From contig NW_006920880.1 in NCBI RefSeq assembly GCF_000417875.1, forward strand, positions 192,260 through 256,259: a DNA stretch of 64,000 bases, in the 5' to 3' direction. Within the stretch, counting starts at the first letter, position 1; the number at the start of each line of letters is the position of its first letter. The notes below the pieces were generated by a model that had not been told where the DNA came from, ran no database searches, and saw only the letters and a list, made by a program, of their open reading frames with translations. The DNA is from Pseudozyma flocculosa PF-1 (taxonomy: Eukaryota; Basidiomycota; Ustilaginomycetes; Ustilaginales; Ustilaginaceae). A program made the position numbers and the translations under genes. Positions 10,167 through 19,613 of this stretch are shown here, piece after piece.

Positions 10167-11725
10167 ATGTCGACGTCCAAGCCTACCGGCGAGGCCCACT
10201 TTGTTATTGGAGGCGCCGGCTTCCTCGGCTCGCGCATCGCCCTGGCGCTCAAGCAGCGCGGCGAGAAGCACGTCTCCGTCTTTGACCTCAACCCGTCGCG
10301 CCAGCCCATTGAAAAGGTCGAGTACTACACCGGCGACATCACCTCCGAGACGTCGCTCCGCCACGCCCTCATCCAGGCCCGCGACGCCGCCGACATCGAC
10401 CCGGCCAACCTCGGCAGCCCAAAGGAACCCAAGGGCGTCGTCATCTACCACACCGCCAGCCCCGTCGCTGGCCTCGGTCCCGACGTCTACGAGAAGGTCA
10501 ATGTCGTCGGCACCCAGACCGTCATCAAGGTCGCCCAGAAAAAGGAGCTCGCCGTCACAAAGCTCGTCTTTACCTCGAGCGCAGGCGTCGTCTTTGACGG
10601 CAACAGCCTGATCAACGTCGACGAGAGGATGCCCTTCCCCGAGAAGCCCCTCGACGCCTACAACGACACCAAGGTGAGTGCCTGCCGGTCGGGAGCCTCT
10701 ACCGGCATATCGTCTGACTCCGATCCTCCTTTCCTCCATTCCTCCATTCCCCCACTCTCCCTCTCTCTCTCTCTCTTTACCTCGCTCTCTCTCAGGCCAA
10801 GGCAGAGAAGGCGGTGCTCGAGGCCAACGGCTTCGAGGCCGGCGAGCTGCGGACGTGCGCCATCCGACCGGCCGGCATCTTTGGCATCGGCGACAGGCAG
10901 GCGCTGCCCGGCTTCATGCAGGTGCTGCGGACGGGCAAGACCAAGTTCCAGATCGGCGACAACTCCAACCTCTTTGACTGGACCTACGTCGACAACGTCG
11001 TCCACGCGCACCTGCTCGCCGCCGACAAGCTGTACACGGCCGGCGCCGACGCTGCCGAGCTGTCAGAGGAGGTGCTCGAGTCCAAAGTGGTGGCAAGCGA
11101 CGAAAAGGCCGGCGTGCGCGAGGTGCCCACGAGCGAGGCGCGCGAGGACACGCCCGCCGGCTCGACCGACTATGCGCGCCGCCTGCCGTCGACGCTGAGC
11201 CCAGAGACGCTCGAGTCGACGCTCGACGTGCGGCCCGTGGCGCGCAACCGCTACGACCAGTTCTTCCACATCATGAACCCGGACGTGCCCTCGGCCGGTT
11301 CGCCGCTCTCTCCCGAGTTCCCGCTGGTCGAGGACTCGGTACCCGTGGCCGGCGAGGCCTTCTTCATCACCAACGGCCAGCCGATGCCCTTCTGGGACTT
11401 TCCGCGGGCGCTGTGGGCGGGCATGGGCCACGTTGTGCCGGACAACAAGGTGTGGAGACTCAGCAAGGATTGGGGGCTCACGCTGGCGGGCTACGCCGAG
11501 ACGTTTGCGTGGCTGACGGGCCGCGAGGTGCAGTTCACAAAGTACAAGGTCACATACACGGCCAGCGCGCGGTACTACAACATCGAAAAGGCGCGCCGCG
11601 TGCTCGGGTACGAGCCCCTCGTCGGCATGGAGGAGGCCATCAAGCGCAGCGTCCAGTGGTGGAGGGAGGAGCACCCCGAGGACATCGTCGACGACGCCGG
11701 CACCGCACCGGTCAAGTCCGGCTGA
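10167..11725 (+). CDS. ERG26: Sterol-4-alpha-carboxylate 3-dehydrogenase (C-3 sterol dehydrogenase)
   Basis: NAD(P)-dependent decarboxylating dehydrogenase of C-4 demethylation in ergosterol synthesis, acting at the ER with Erg25 and Erg27. Exons 10167-10673 and 10796-11725 give 478 residues. The Rossmann motif 'VIGGAGFLGSRIA' is near residue 13, and the short-chain dehydrogenase pair is Tyr165/Lys169 in 'AYNDTK'; the single intron starts right after the Lys codon and ends in a CT-rich polypyrimidine tract. 'IRPAGIFGIGD' and 'NLFDWTYVDNVVHAHLLA' are typical of the 3-beta-HSD family. About 100 residues (250-350, Glu/Ser/Pro-rich) lie between the 'VDNVVHAHLLA' segment and 'GEAFFITNGQPMPFW'; yeast Erg26 has almost nothing there. 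Confidence 0.9.
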
Positions 11726-14700
11726 GCGCAGCGCCGACCTTCCTGCGCGATGCCTTGCGGCTCCACGACCCTCGCTGGCCTGGCCACCCCTGTCCCAGCA
11801 CCATCGCTGGCCTGGCAACCCCTGTCCCAACACCATCGATCCACTCACCCTGCTTGTACATAGACGACCCACGGCGCGCACCCCGCTGGCAACGACCAAG
11901 GAACCGGACGCCGCTGTCGTTCGCGATACCTGTCATCTTCTGGTGTCGTGCTGTTCGCCGCAGACTACTGTGGACTGCCGGTCTGCTACGACGAACATGT
12001 CGGAGAAGTGACCGTCTGACGGCAGGCCAGGCTAGGCAAGTGCAGCACGGGGGCGACGACCACCGGCATGGTACGAGCTTCGGTTCCGACACGAGCCCTT
12101 CCCCCCATGCATCTGACACAGGCTGAAGTAAGGAGGCGGTCCGCTGCCTGTGCTCGCCTTGAAGTCCTCCATCGACTCCGCGCCGTTTGGCCAGGCCCGT
12201 TGCCGCCCGTCGCCGCGGCACGGCTTTCGTCGGCGCGCCTCACCGAGCCAGGCGGGCGTATGCAGGTCGTGCCGAAAACCGGCACAGGAACGCCCGCTCA
12301 CGCCCAGCCCAGCCCAGGCTAGGCCAGGCCGCCTGCCTGGCCTCACGCCAAAACCTTCCGCTGGCTTGGCTCCTTCGGGGCACAGCGGCATCGCAGCAGC
12401 CACCATCTTCCATCGGACTTGAGAGGGGGGCCCTCACACACACACAGCGACAAAGATCCGAGCATACCCTGGCCTGGCCTCCCGTGGCTCCAATCTGGCT
12501 GCACCCAGGTTCATGCTCTGTGCGCACCCTCCCCTAGCCTGCTCGATCTGCCTTTGCCTCGTGGCCTGCTCCCCCCCCCCGAACGGAGAGAGCCTTGCTT
12601 CATATCGGTCCGCCTCGAGCCTCGAGCTCCGACCACGACGCTCTCGCACGCCATCGAGCATGCAGGACGAGGGACAAAGAGTCATGCCCTCTGCACCAGG
12701 CCTTCCTTCTGGCCCTGGCCAAGAAACGATGCGAGATGATCCGCTCGCCGCTCTGTCCTGCCATCAGAAGCTCAGGTTCGTACATACGCGTACGTAAGAG
12801 CCGCGTATGTAGCCTCTGGCCGGCCTGCCCAGCTGATCGCCAAGACGTCTGCCGCCGTATCATGCCCCGCCTGAAAAACCGTCGCTTGGCTCGAAGGTCC
12901 GGGAAGCCATCGGAAGAAGCTCTACGTCGCGACGGGCCTCGCCCTTGTACGGCACCGCTTCGTCCCCGTCTCCGTCCGGGTCGACATCGACGAGACTATC
13001 AGGGCGCGCGAGCAAGAGGGCAAGCAGGTACGAGCTGCGAGCTCGAGCTGCGAGCCCTTTGAAGGATCGATAGAGACTACTCGATCTTGTCGCGAGACCC
13101 CAGACGTCGCAAGTCCGAGGTACGAAGGGGGCGCGCACCGCCGCGGTGAGTCAGGTTCTCGTTGCGACCTTGCTTCCCCTTGCTTGCTTGCCGCTTGCTT
13201 CTTGAACTGTTTCACGGTTGCTCCTTGAACAAGACAGAGGACAGCCTACCGGTAGCTACACTCTCGTACCCGTACCAACACGGCGGGCTGTGTTGTTCGC
13301 ATGGGAACGAGGCTGTGCGAGCCGACGTCGCGTTGCTTACCGTTGGTCTCCATGAGTCGCCTGATCGCCCTCGTCGGGTCTCTGCTTGTTGATTGGCTCT
13401 GGACAGCGGCCCTCATACCAAGGACCCTTCAGGTTAACGTCCGTCCGCCGACGATGCGGAGCGATGGCTTCCTCTCCACGCGCCCTACTAGCTCTCGCTG
13501 GGTCCCATCGAGCTGCAACCGCAGCAACGTGGTCTCTCACCGCCCCTAGGCAGCGCCGTCGGTGCCAATTGTCCAGAGCAGGAGTCGATGTGTGGACAGC
13601 CCGTAAGCACAGGCGAGCTGCTAACACGTTGCTCCTGACCACCGAGTGGTCGGACGACGACGTGAGGCAACTTCGAGCCGGCATGAGAGAAAGGCGTTGC
13701 ATTGTCCCCTCCTCCTCAGTGCGGAACTGTGCGCCAATCGGATCGGCCAATTGGCTCGACAGGCAGCGCTGCGCTCTGAGTACATACAGTACTGATAGTC
13801 TTCGGTACCTCGAACAAGTAGGCGAAGCGGGCTGGATCCTTTGCAACTGGCGATAGCGCTGCAGGGAACCGCCGGACAACGACGACGACGACGACGACGG
13901 CGAAAGACGCAGGGCAAGCACTTGCTCGTGGCCGCGGCTACTTACGCAGACACCGCGAGAAGCGAACACGGTACGCTGTGGCGAGGCAGGAATCCGAAGA
14001 AGTGTAGGTGAGGCTCCCGGTCGAGTTCGAGGTCAACGTTCAGCTCGAGGTCAGACGAGGACAAGGACAAGGGCGAGGTCGAGGTCGGGGTCGAGGGACG
14101 GGGCCATCCAGAAATCCGTCTTTTTCGAATTCATCCCGGTCGGGCGCGGGCAAAGGGGCGGGCAGCCCCATCGGCCGACCGGAAGACGCTGGCCGGAACG
14201 CAATCAGGCAGACGGGCAACCAAACGCCCGGCCTCGCCGAGACAGGCCAGAGAGCGAGCGAGCGGGCGAGGCAGACAGACACCCACTTCGCATCGTCTCT
14301 CGCTCTCCTGCTTGTACGCGTGCCTGCCGCTGCCCCACGATCAACGACGCACCCTAACGGCAAGCTACAGCCGACGCACGCCCATCATAGCCTTGCCTCG
14401 CCCCAGCCAACCTACCGTACCTCTCTCGTCGCCCATCCTCTCCGCCGCCGCCGCCGCCGCCGCCGCCCGCTCTCGACAACTTCGGGCCCTCTGCCCAAGC
14501 GGGACAGCCTAGCTACCGTACCTACCAGCCCCGCCTGTCAGAGGACGTGCGCCTTCCCGTCGGCGTCCGCAGCGTCGACCGAGCCTCGATTGTCGCCGCA
14601 CTGCAGAGATAGGCACAGGCCAGGAATCAGCAGAGTACGTGGTGGGTTCCTTCTCGCCCCGCCGTCGAGATCCGGGTCGACTGCGAAGCCACCCTCCAGG

Positions 14701-14790
14701 CGGCTGCTGCTGTTGCTGCCGCTGCCGCTGCCTCCTCCTCCTGAGACGCGGCAGAGGACAGGAGTCGGGCGGGGCCCAGGTGCATCCACC
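11726..14790. other. 3 kb gene-poor stretch before the Zn2Cys6 regulator
   Basis: No frame here has a recognisable domain, and no splice-consistent gene could be built. The base composition looks less biased and more mixed than in the coding blocks. Seen: the 32 bp repeat after ERG26, several GGCCAGG/CCTGGCC words (12020-12050, 12300-12345, 12465-12485), a short CA tract near 12436, and a CGC/CCG tract near 14440-14468. An open frame runs into the regulator from 14008 but has low-complexity, non-conserved content. A long regulatory region or 5' leader for the downstream transcription factor is the simplest reading. Confidence 0.45.
11773..11836. repeat. 32 bp tandem direct repeat, two copies
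   Basis: Two adjacent 32 bp units, 11773-11804 and 11805-11836, beginning 'cgctggcctggc' and differing at two positions. They lie just after the ERG26 stop, probably in its 3' UTR, and contain the GGCCTGG word frequent in spacers here. Confidence 0.85.
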
Positions 14791-17700
14791 ATGTCTTCGC
14801 CGGGCAATCGTCCCGCCGGCCAACGAGGGCGAGCAGAGCAGGGCCCAGAGATGAGCAAAGTGGAGCAACACGGCCATCGACACCCACCGTCCTCGACGCT
14901 GCATCGCCGCCCGAACCCTTCCGGCTCGTCGTCTTCTGCTACAACCACCACCACCACTACTGCCGTCGGCGCTGATCCCGTCTCTGCCTCCGCACCGGCC
15001 AACGACGACGATAGCCGCCCCGACACCGTCGACGCCCCTTCTTCTCGCGGTGGCGATCCCCGCGAACGCCAGACCTCTCGGCTTGCCCAAGCGCCTCCGT
15101 TGCCGCAGCCGACCTCAGCTTCGACATCGGCATTGACATCGCACCATTCATTCACGGAGCCATCGCAGGGCTTCTTGGGCTTCGCAGGCGTCATTGGCAG
15201 AGCCTCGCCGCACGCAGCGCCCAGCATCGATACCTCGTTCCGGGCAGCGTCAGCGCTTTCCCCCCCGTCGGGCGCTCCGTCTCCAGCACGCTCCGTCTCG
15301 GCCCTCTCCGAGGCCGGATCCTCGCGCATCCTCCCGCCACCGCCGTTCGCCCCCTCGCCGCCATCGTTCGGCAGGGATCCGGACCCCTTCCGACCGCCTT
15401 CGCGCACCGCCTTTGACAGCGCGAAGCGCTCGCACCTCGTCGGCGGGCTGCATCGGCCGCCGCAGCGCTACCCACCGGTCCCTGGCATGTCGACCGGACC
15501 CGACAGCAGCAGTGCCGCCTCGACCTCGTCTGCATCGCCCTCGCTCTGGAACCACGCGCCGGGCACGTCCGGCTCGGACGCATCCGTGGCCAGCCCCGCT
15601 TCATCCATCCACCACCACCACCACCAGCAGCGAGCATCGGCAGGGTTAGCGGCGGTAGGGTCAGCGGCCCACCACATCTCGCCGAGCTACTCCCTCTCTG
15701 GCGGCCCGCCGTCGCGTCCCGGATTCGCGATGCCACCATCGGCGGCTGAGGCAGACACGCTGAGCTCGGCACCGCATCAGCTGGCCGCTCTGCGCAAGCC
15801 TGACACGGATGGCGAACTCCAGGGAGCCGCAGGCGAGGTGCGCGGCCTCAAACGCAAGGGCTCTCCGACTGCGGGTCACCACGAGCGTGTTCGGAGTGGA
15901 TCCGACACGGGCAACGGCAGCCCCGTCCGCGGAGCGCCGGGACCGGATCACGCCGCGACGTCGTCCAATGGCACTCCCGAGGGCAAGGCCGGCGGCGGCG
16001 ATAAGGGCTCGAGCAAGCGCATCAAGACGGCTCGCGCATGCGACTCGTGCCGCCGCAAGAAGATCCGGTGCGACGTCATCGACGACGGCGGTCCGCCGAT
16101 GGCCAACGTCAACAACGGCAACGGCGGCCTCATCTGCGCCCACTGCCGGCAGTACGGCTTCGAGTGCACCTTTTTCCTGCCCATCACCGAGACGCGCTTC
16201 AAGAAGAAGCGGGAGCGCGAGGCCGAGGAGGCAGCAGCGGCGGCGAGCCGGATGGGCCTGTCGGGCCTGGGCATGGGAATGGGGATGGGCATGGCGCCGG
16301 GATACGGGATGGCGCACCCTGGCTACCCGCATGCAGGCATGCTGCCGGGGCAGCCGGCTCACTTTGGTCCCTCTGCTGCCGCCGCCGCGAGTGCGATCCC
16401 GCCGCTCCGGCCGAGCGCTTCGCAGGAGTGGTCCTATCACCACGCCGCCGCTCCGTCGAGGTTGGCGGCGACGCTCCCCACTTTTACCAGCGGACCCCTC
16501 GGCGCCGCTGCCGCCGCCCCAGGTCAGTCCGCCGCGGAAGTGTCTGCCGTGGCGGCGGCAGCGGCGGCGGCCGCATCTTCCTCCAGCCCGCCGGGCCAGT
16601 CGGGTCCGTCGCGACTGGCAGGCACCGACAAGGCTGTGGCCCACGAGGGCGGCCGGCCTGCCTGGCCTCCGCCGGATGCAAAGGTGCTGGGCCCCACCTC
16701 GATCGCTTACATTGTCCACTCGACCGCGTTTGTGCCCGGCGCCGCCATCGAGGCGCACGACGTCAAGCACAACCAGACGTTCGAGGTCGGGGCGAGCGGT
16801 GACGGCGTCATCAAGTTCCACAAGCCGCCAAAGCAGAGGATCGCGTCGTCCGGGGCCGACTCGGTGAGCGGCGACGAAGAGGACGAGGTGACCAACATTC
16901 CAGACTCGATCAAGGGCCGGCTGGCGGGCGACGTCGTCGAGAAGCTGGTCAACACCTACTTTGAGAAGATCGCCACCCTCTTCCCCGTCATCACCAAGTC
17001 CGAGTTCGTCCACATCCAGCGGCCACCGCCGCTGCTCCTCTACGCCATCTGCGGCGTATCGGCCCTCAGCCGCGACGTGCCGGGCGAGGTTCTGGGCGCC
17101 ATCAAGCTGACGCTCAACGCCATCTTCCGGGACAACGACTTCCTGTCCAACTCGTCGTCCAACACGGTCCGGGCGCTGCTGATCCTCAGCCTGCACTCGG
17201 ACCTGCACGGCTCCAGCGCGGTCCAGTCTGGCTCTCGTGCCTGGAGCCGCACGGGGACGGCGATACGGATGGCGCAGGACCTCGGCCTCCACCGCGACGC
17301 CAGCGGCAAGGACGACGTCCACGACGACGCCTTCTTTGCCGAGAGCAAGCGCCGGGTGTGGGGCTGCTGCGTGACGGCGGACCGGAGCCTCAGCATCGCC
17401 ATGGGCCGCCCGCTTGCCATCGACCTGACCGACTGCGATGTCCGGCTGCCGTCGCCGTTTGAGATCCTGCGATCGCCCAACGACCTCAGGTCGGACCCGA
17501 CCACCGACCGCCCGTTCGCCTTCAACACCGAGATGCTCAAGCTCTGCATCCTCTTTGGACGCGTGATGAAGACGATTTACAGCCCGACGGGCCTGATGAA
17601 GGCGACCGACGACGAAATCACCAGCCTGCTCAACGACATGGACCGGTGGAAGGAATCGCTGCCCGCCGAGCTCCAGTTTCAGGGGCCCGAGTCGTCGCCG

Positions 17701-19251
17701 CCGGCCGGCATCCTCCACGTCGGCTACGCCTGCCTGACGATGCTCTTCTTCCGCGTCTTTATGCGCATCTCGTACGTCTGCCCGACGCACCTCAACTTCA
17801 GCCTGACGATTGAGCGGATGACGTCGATGATCCGCTACTCGGCAGAGTCGATCGCCTGGGTCGACAACAACGACTTCTACCTCGACTCGATGCACTTTGT
17901 CACCTACTGCCTGGTGTCGTGCGCCACGGTGCAGTACCACGCCTGCGTGCGCCGCGGCGACCCCAACGCGCTGGGCCACCTCAAGAAGCTCCACGACGTC
18001 ATGGTCCGTCAGCGCAACGCCGACAACCTCGGCGAGAACCTGTCGGCACGGCGCAAGACGATCGACATTATCACGCTCCTCTACGAGTCGGCATCGGGCG
18101 CCTACGCCAACTCGCCGTGCACCGGCAGCCTCAACCCGACCGCCGGCGTCACCAACCGCGGTAGCCAGGACCAGATCCGCGGCATCGTCTTCCGCGCCGA
18201 CGCCTCCAAGCCGGGCGGCGGCGTCTACGTGGCGGTCAAGCGCGAGCTGATGCTCCGCGACCTGCCCAAGGGCACCCTCATCCTGCAGGAGACCGAGGAC
18301 GGCAACCGGGTGCCGGCGCTGGTGCGGACCTCGCTCGACGGCGACGGCGGGTGGCAGACGTTTGAGCAGTACCGCGCGGCGCTCATGGCGTCGGCCAAGC
18401 AGGGCATCGCCCAGGCGCAGCTCCCCAACAGCAGCGCAGCACCCAACGGATTTACGGCGTTGGCGACGAGCGGCCTCGATGGTCAGCAGGGCACGCAGGC
18501 GGGCTCGGGCATGCCGCTCGACGGTCCGCCGACGATTGTCTTCCCAACGCCCTCGGACGTTGCAGCGGGCACCGGTCCTGCGCCTGCTGCGAGCGTGGGA
18601 GCCGATGGAGGGGCGGATGGCGGAGGAGCTGGGCTGGCGCCGCCGGGGGCCAACCTCACCTACCTTGGCGGAGACGTCTGGCAGGACGCCGAGGGTCGAC
18701 CGGTGAGCAGCCGCGGCTCGAGGCTGGTGACCATGGTTCCGCTCTCGCCGGGCATCAATGGCGGCGCGGCGCTCGGGTCGGACCCCAACTTCCAGCTTCC
18801 CTTTGGCGGACCGACGGGCCAGCTGCAGGTGACGCGCAACACGGTGCTTCCGGGCGACCCCAACTTCAACCTCAACCCGCACCTCAACGACGGCTACTGG
18901 GCGCCCGCCGAATTCGTCCTCGACGGCAACGGCCAGCTGACGGGCTCGGCTGGCGGTGCCGGCGGCGGGTTCGATACCCTGATGCTCGACAGCATACCCG
19001 GCGAGTCGCTCGACTTTGCAAACTGGGACGCCTTTTTCCAGAAACTCAACCAGGCCCAGACGCCCGCCCAGTCTGCCGGTGCGGGTGCGGGTGCGGGTGC
19101 GGGTGCGGGTGCAGGTGCAGGTGCGGATCAGGTGCAGGCGAATGGTGGACAGCAACAGCAACAGCAGCCGCAGCAGGATGGACCGAGTCAGTCGGTCCTC
19201 GGTGGCGCTCCTGCCACCAGCGGCGGCGCTGCACTGCACACCGGATCGTGA
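14791..19251 (+). CDS. Fungal Zn(2)Cys(6) transcription factor with Fungal_trans domain
   Basis: DNA-binding regulator of unknown target, 1,486 residues from the chosen ATG. That ATG was picked because it has a good context (ccaccATGt); the frame stays open upstream to 14008, so up to 261 more residues are possible. After a long Ser/Pro/Gly-rich region comes the binuclear cluster, with Cys at 417, 420, 427, 449, 452 and 459, followed by the basic 'TRFKKKRERE'. The loop between Cys427 and Cys449 is 21 residues, longer than usual. The middle region ('IAYIVHSTAFVPG', 'DVVEKLVNTYFEKIATLFPV', 'RMAQDLGLHRDAS', 'ESKRRVWGCCVTADR') is a typical Fungal_trans domain. The C-terminus is Gly/Ala-repeat and Gln-rich. 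I do not recognise the orthologue. Confidence 0.88.
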   Translation: MSSPGNRPAGQRGRAEQGPEMSKVEQHGHRHPPSSTLHRRPNPSGSSSSATTTTTTTAVGADPVSASAPANDDDSRPDTVDAPSSRGGDPRERQTSRLAQAPPLPQPTSASTSALTSHHSFTEPSQGFLGFAGVIGRASPHAAPSIDTSFRAASALSPPSGAPSPARSVSALSEAGSSRILPPPPFAPSPPSFGRDPDPFRPPSRTAFDSAKRSHLVGGLHRPPQRYPPVPGMSTGPDSSSAASTSSASPSLWNHAPGTSGSDASVASPASSIHHHHHQQRASAGLAAVGSAAHHISPSYSLSGGPPSRPGFAMPPSAAEADTLSSAPHQLAALRKPDTDGELQGAAGEVRGLKRKGSPTAGHHERVRSGSDTGNGSPVRGAPGPDHAATSSNGTPEGKAGGGDKGSSKRIKTARACDSCRRKKIRCDVIDDGGPPMANVNNGNGGLICAHCRQYGFECTFFLPITETRFKKKREREAEEAAAAASRMGLSGLGMGMGMGMAPGYGMAHPGYPHAGMLPGQPAHFGPSAAAAASAIPPLRPSASQEWSYHHAAAPSRLAATLPTFTSGPLGAAAAAPGQSAAEVSAVAAAAAAAASSSSPPGQSGPSRLAGTDKAVAHEGGRPAWPPPDAKVLGPTSIAYIVHSTAFVPGAAIEAHDVKHNQTFEVGASGDGVIKFHKPPKQRIASSGADSVSGDEEDEVTNIPDSIKGRLAGDVVEKLVNTYFEKIATLFPVITKSEFVHIQRPPPLLLYAICGVSALSRDVPGEVLGAIKLTLNAIFRDNDFLSNSSSNTVRALLILSLHSDLHGSSAVQSGSRAWSRTGTAIRMAQDLGLHRDASGKDDVHDDAFFAESKRRVWGCCVTADRSLSIAMGRPLAIDLTDCDVRLPSPFEILRSPNDLRSDPTTDRPFAFNTEMLKLCILFGRVMKTIYSPTGLMKATDDEITSLLNDMDRWKESLPAELQFQGPESSPPAGILHVGYACLTMLFFRVFMRISYVCPTHLNFSLTIERMTSMIRYSAESIAWVDNNDFYLDSMHFVTYCLVSCATVQYHACVRRGDPNALGHLKKLHDVMVRQRNADNLGENLSARRKTIDIITLLYESASGAYANSPCTGSLNPTAGVTNRGSQDQIRGIVFRADASKPGGGVYVAVKRELMLRDLPKGTLILQETEDGNRVPALVRTSLDGDGGWQTFEQYRAALMASAKQGIAQAQLPNSSAAPNGFTALATSGLDGQQGTQAGSGMPLDGPPTIVFPTPSDVAAGTGPAPAASVGADGGADGGGAGLAPPGANLTYLGGDVWQDAEGRPVSSRGSRLVTMVPLSPGINGGAALGSDPNFQLPFGGPTGQLQVTRNTVLPGDPNFNLNPHLNDGYWAPAEFVLDGNGQLTGSAGGAGGGFDTLMLDSIPGESLDFANWDAFFQKLNQAQTPAQSAGAGAGAGAGAGAGAGADQVQANGGQQQQQQPQQDGPSQSVLGGAPATSGGAALHTGS
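19078..19125 (+). repeat. (GGTGCG/GGTGCA)8 hexanucleotide repeat
   Basis: Eight 6 bp units encode an alternating Gly-Ala run near the C-terminus of the Zn2Cys6 factor, followed by a CAG/CAA poly-Gln stretch. Such coding repeats often vary in length between strains. Confidence 0.85.
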
Positions 19252-19613
19252 GCGGCCGCTCCTCGCCCCTCCTCCCAGTCCTCGACTCCCGTCCTTCCAC
19301 CTCGGAGACACGACTCGATCGACGCCCTTGCGACGCTGCGGTCGTGCCTGGCGTCGTTGTTCTCTGGAATCGTCTAAAGAATCCCGACAGTCACGGAGAA
19401 TCTAGCAGCATGCATGCCCGCCTTTTGCCACACCTGTTCGGCTGTCGGGCCAAGCAAAGGTCCGACGGCATCACACGAGGCGGGTCGATGCGGTTCGGAA
19501 GGGCCATCATTACCGGGAATGCTGGACTGAACATACAAAGTCTACGTACGTACGTGCGATCATACGTCAAGAGCCGGTCTTGACGACGTGGAGAGGCGGG
19601 TTGACGGGCTTGC
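19252..19613. other. Convergent spacer, Zn2Cys6 factor / hypothetical
   Basis: 362 bp between two convergent stop codons. It should contain both 3' ends. A short alternating 'tacgtacgtac' stretch lies at about 19542-19555. No gene is supported. Confidence 0.5.

Noticed and set aside
13337..13969. A 210-codon minus-strand frame in the gene-poor stretch
   Set aside because: Arg/Ser-rich without conserved motif, signal peptide, or splice support; not better than chance in this composition.
14008..14790. Extension of the Zn2Cys6 factor upstream to 14008
   Set aside because: The frame is open but encodes Arg/Pro/Ser low-complexity sequence with features of a leader (pyrimidine and CGC tracts); the ATG at 14791 has a better context. 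It cannot be fully excluded.
15661..19311. A 1,216-codon open frame antisense to the Zn2Cys6 factor
   Set aside because: It is the complementary shadow of a GC3-rich gene: codons that would give antisense stops are rare on the sense strand. Its translation is Arg/Val/Gly-rich with no domain, whereas the sense strand has a clear Zn cluster and regulator domain.
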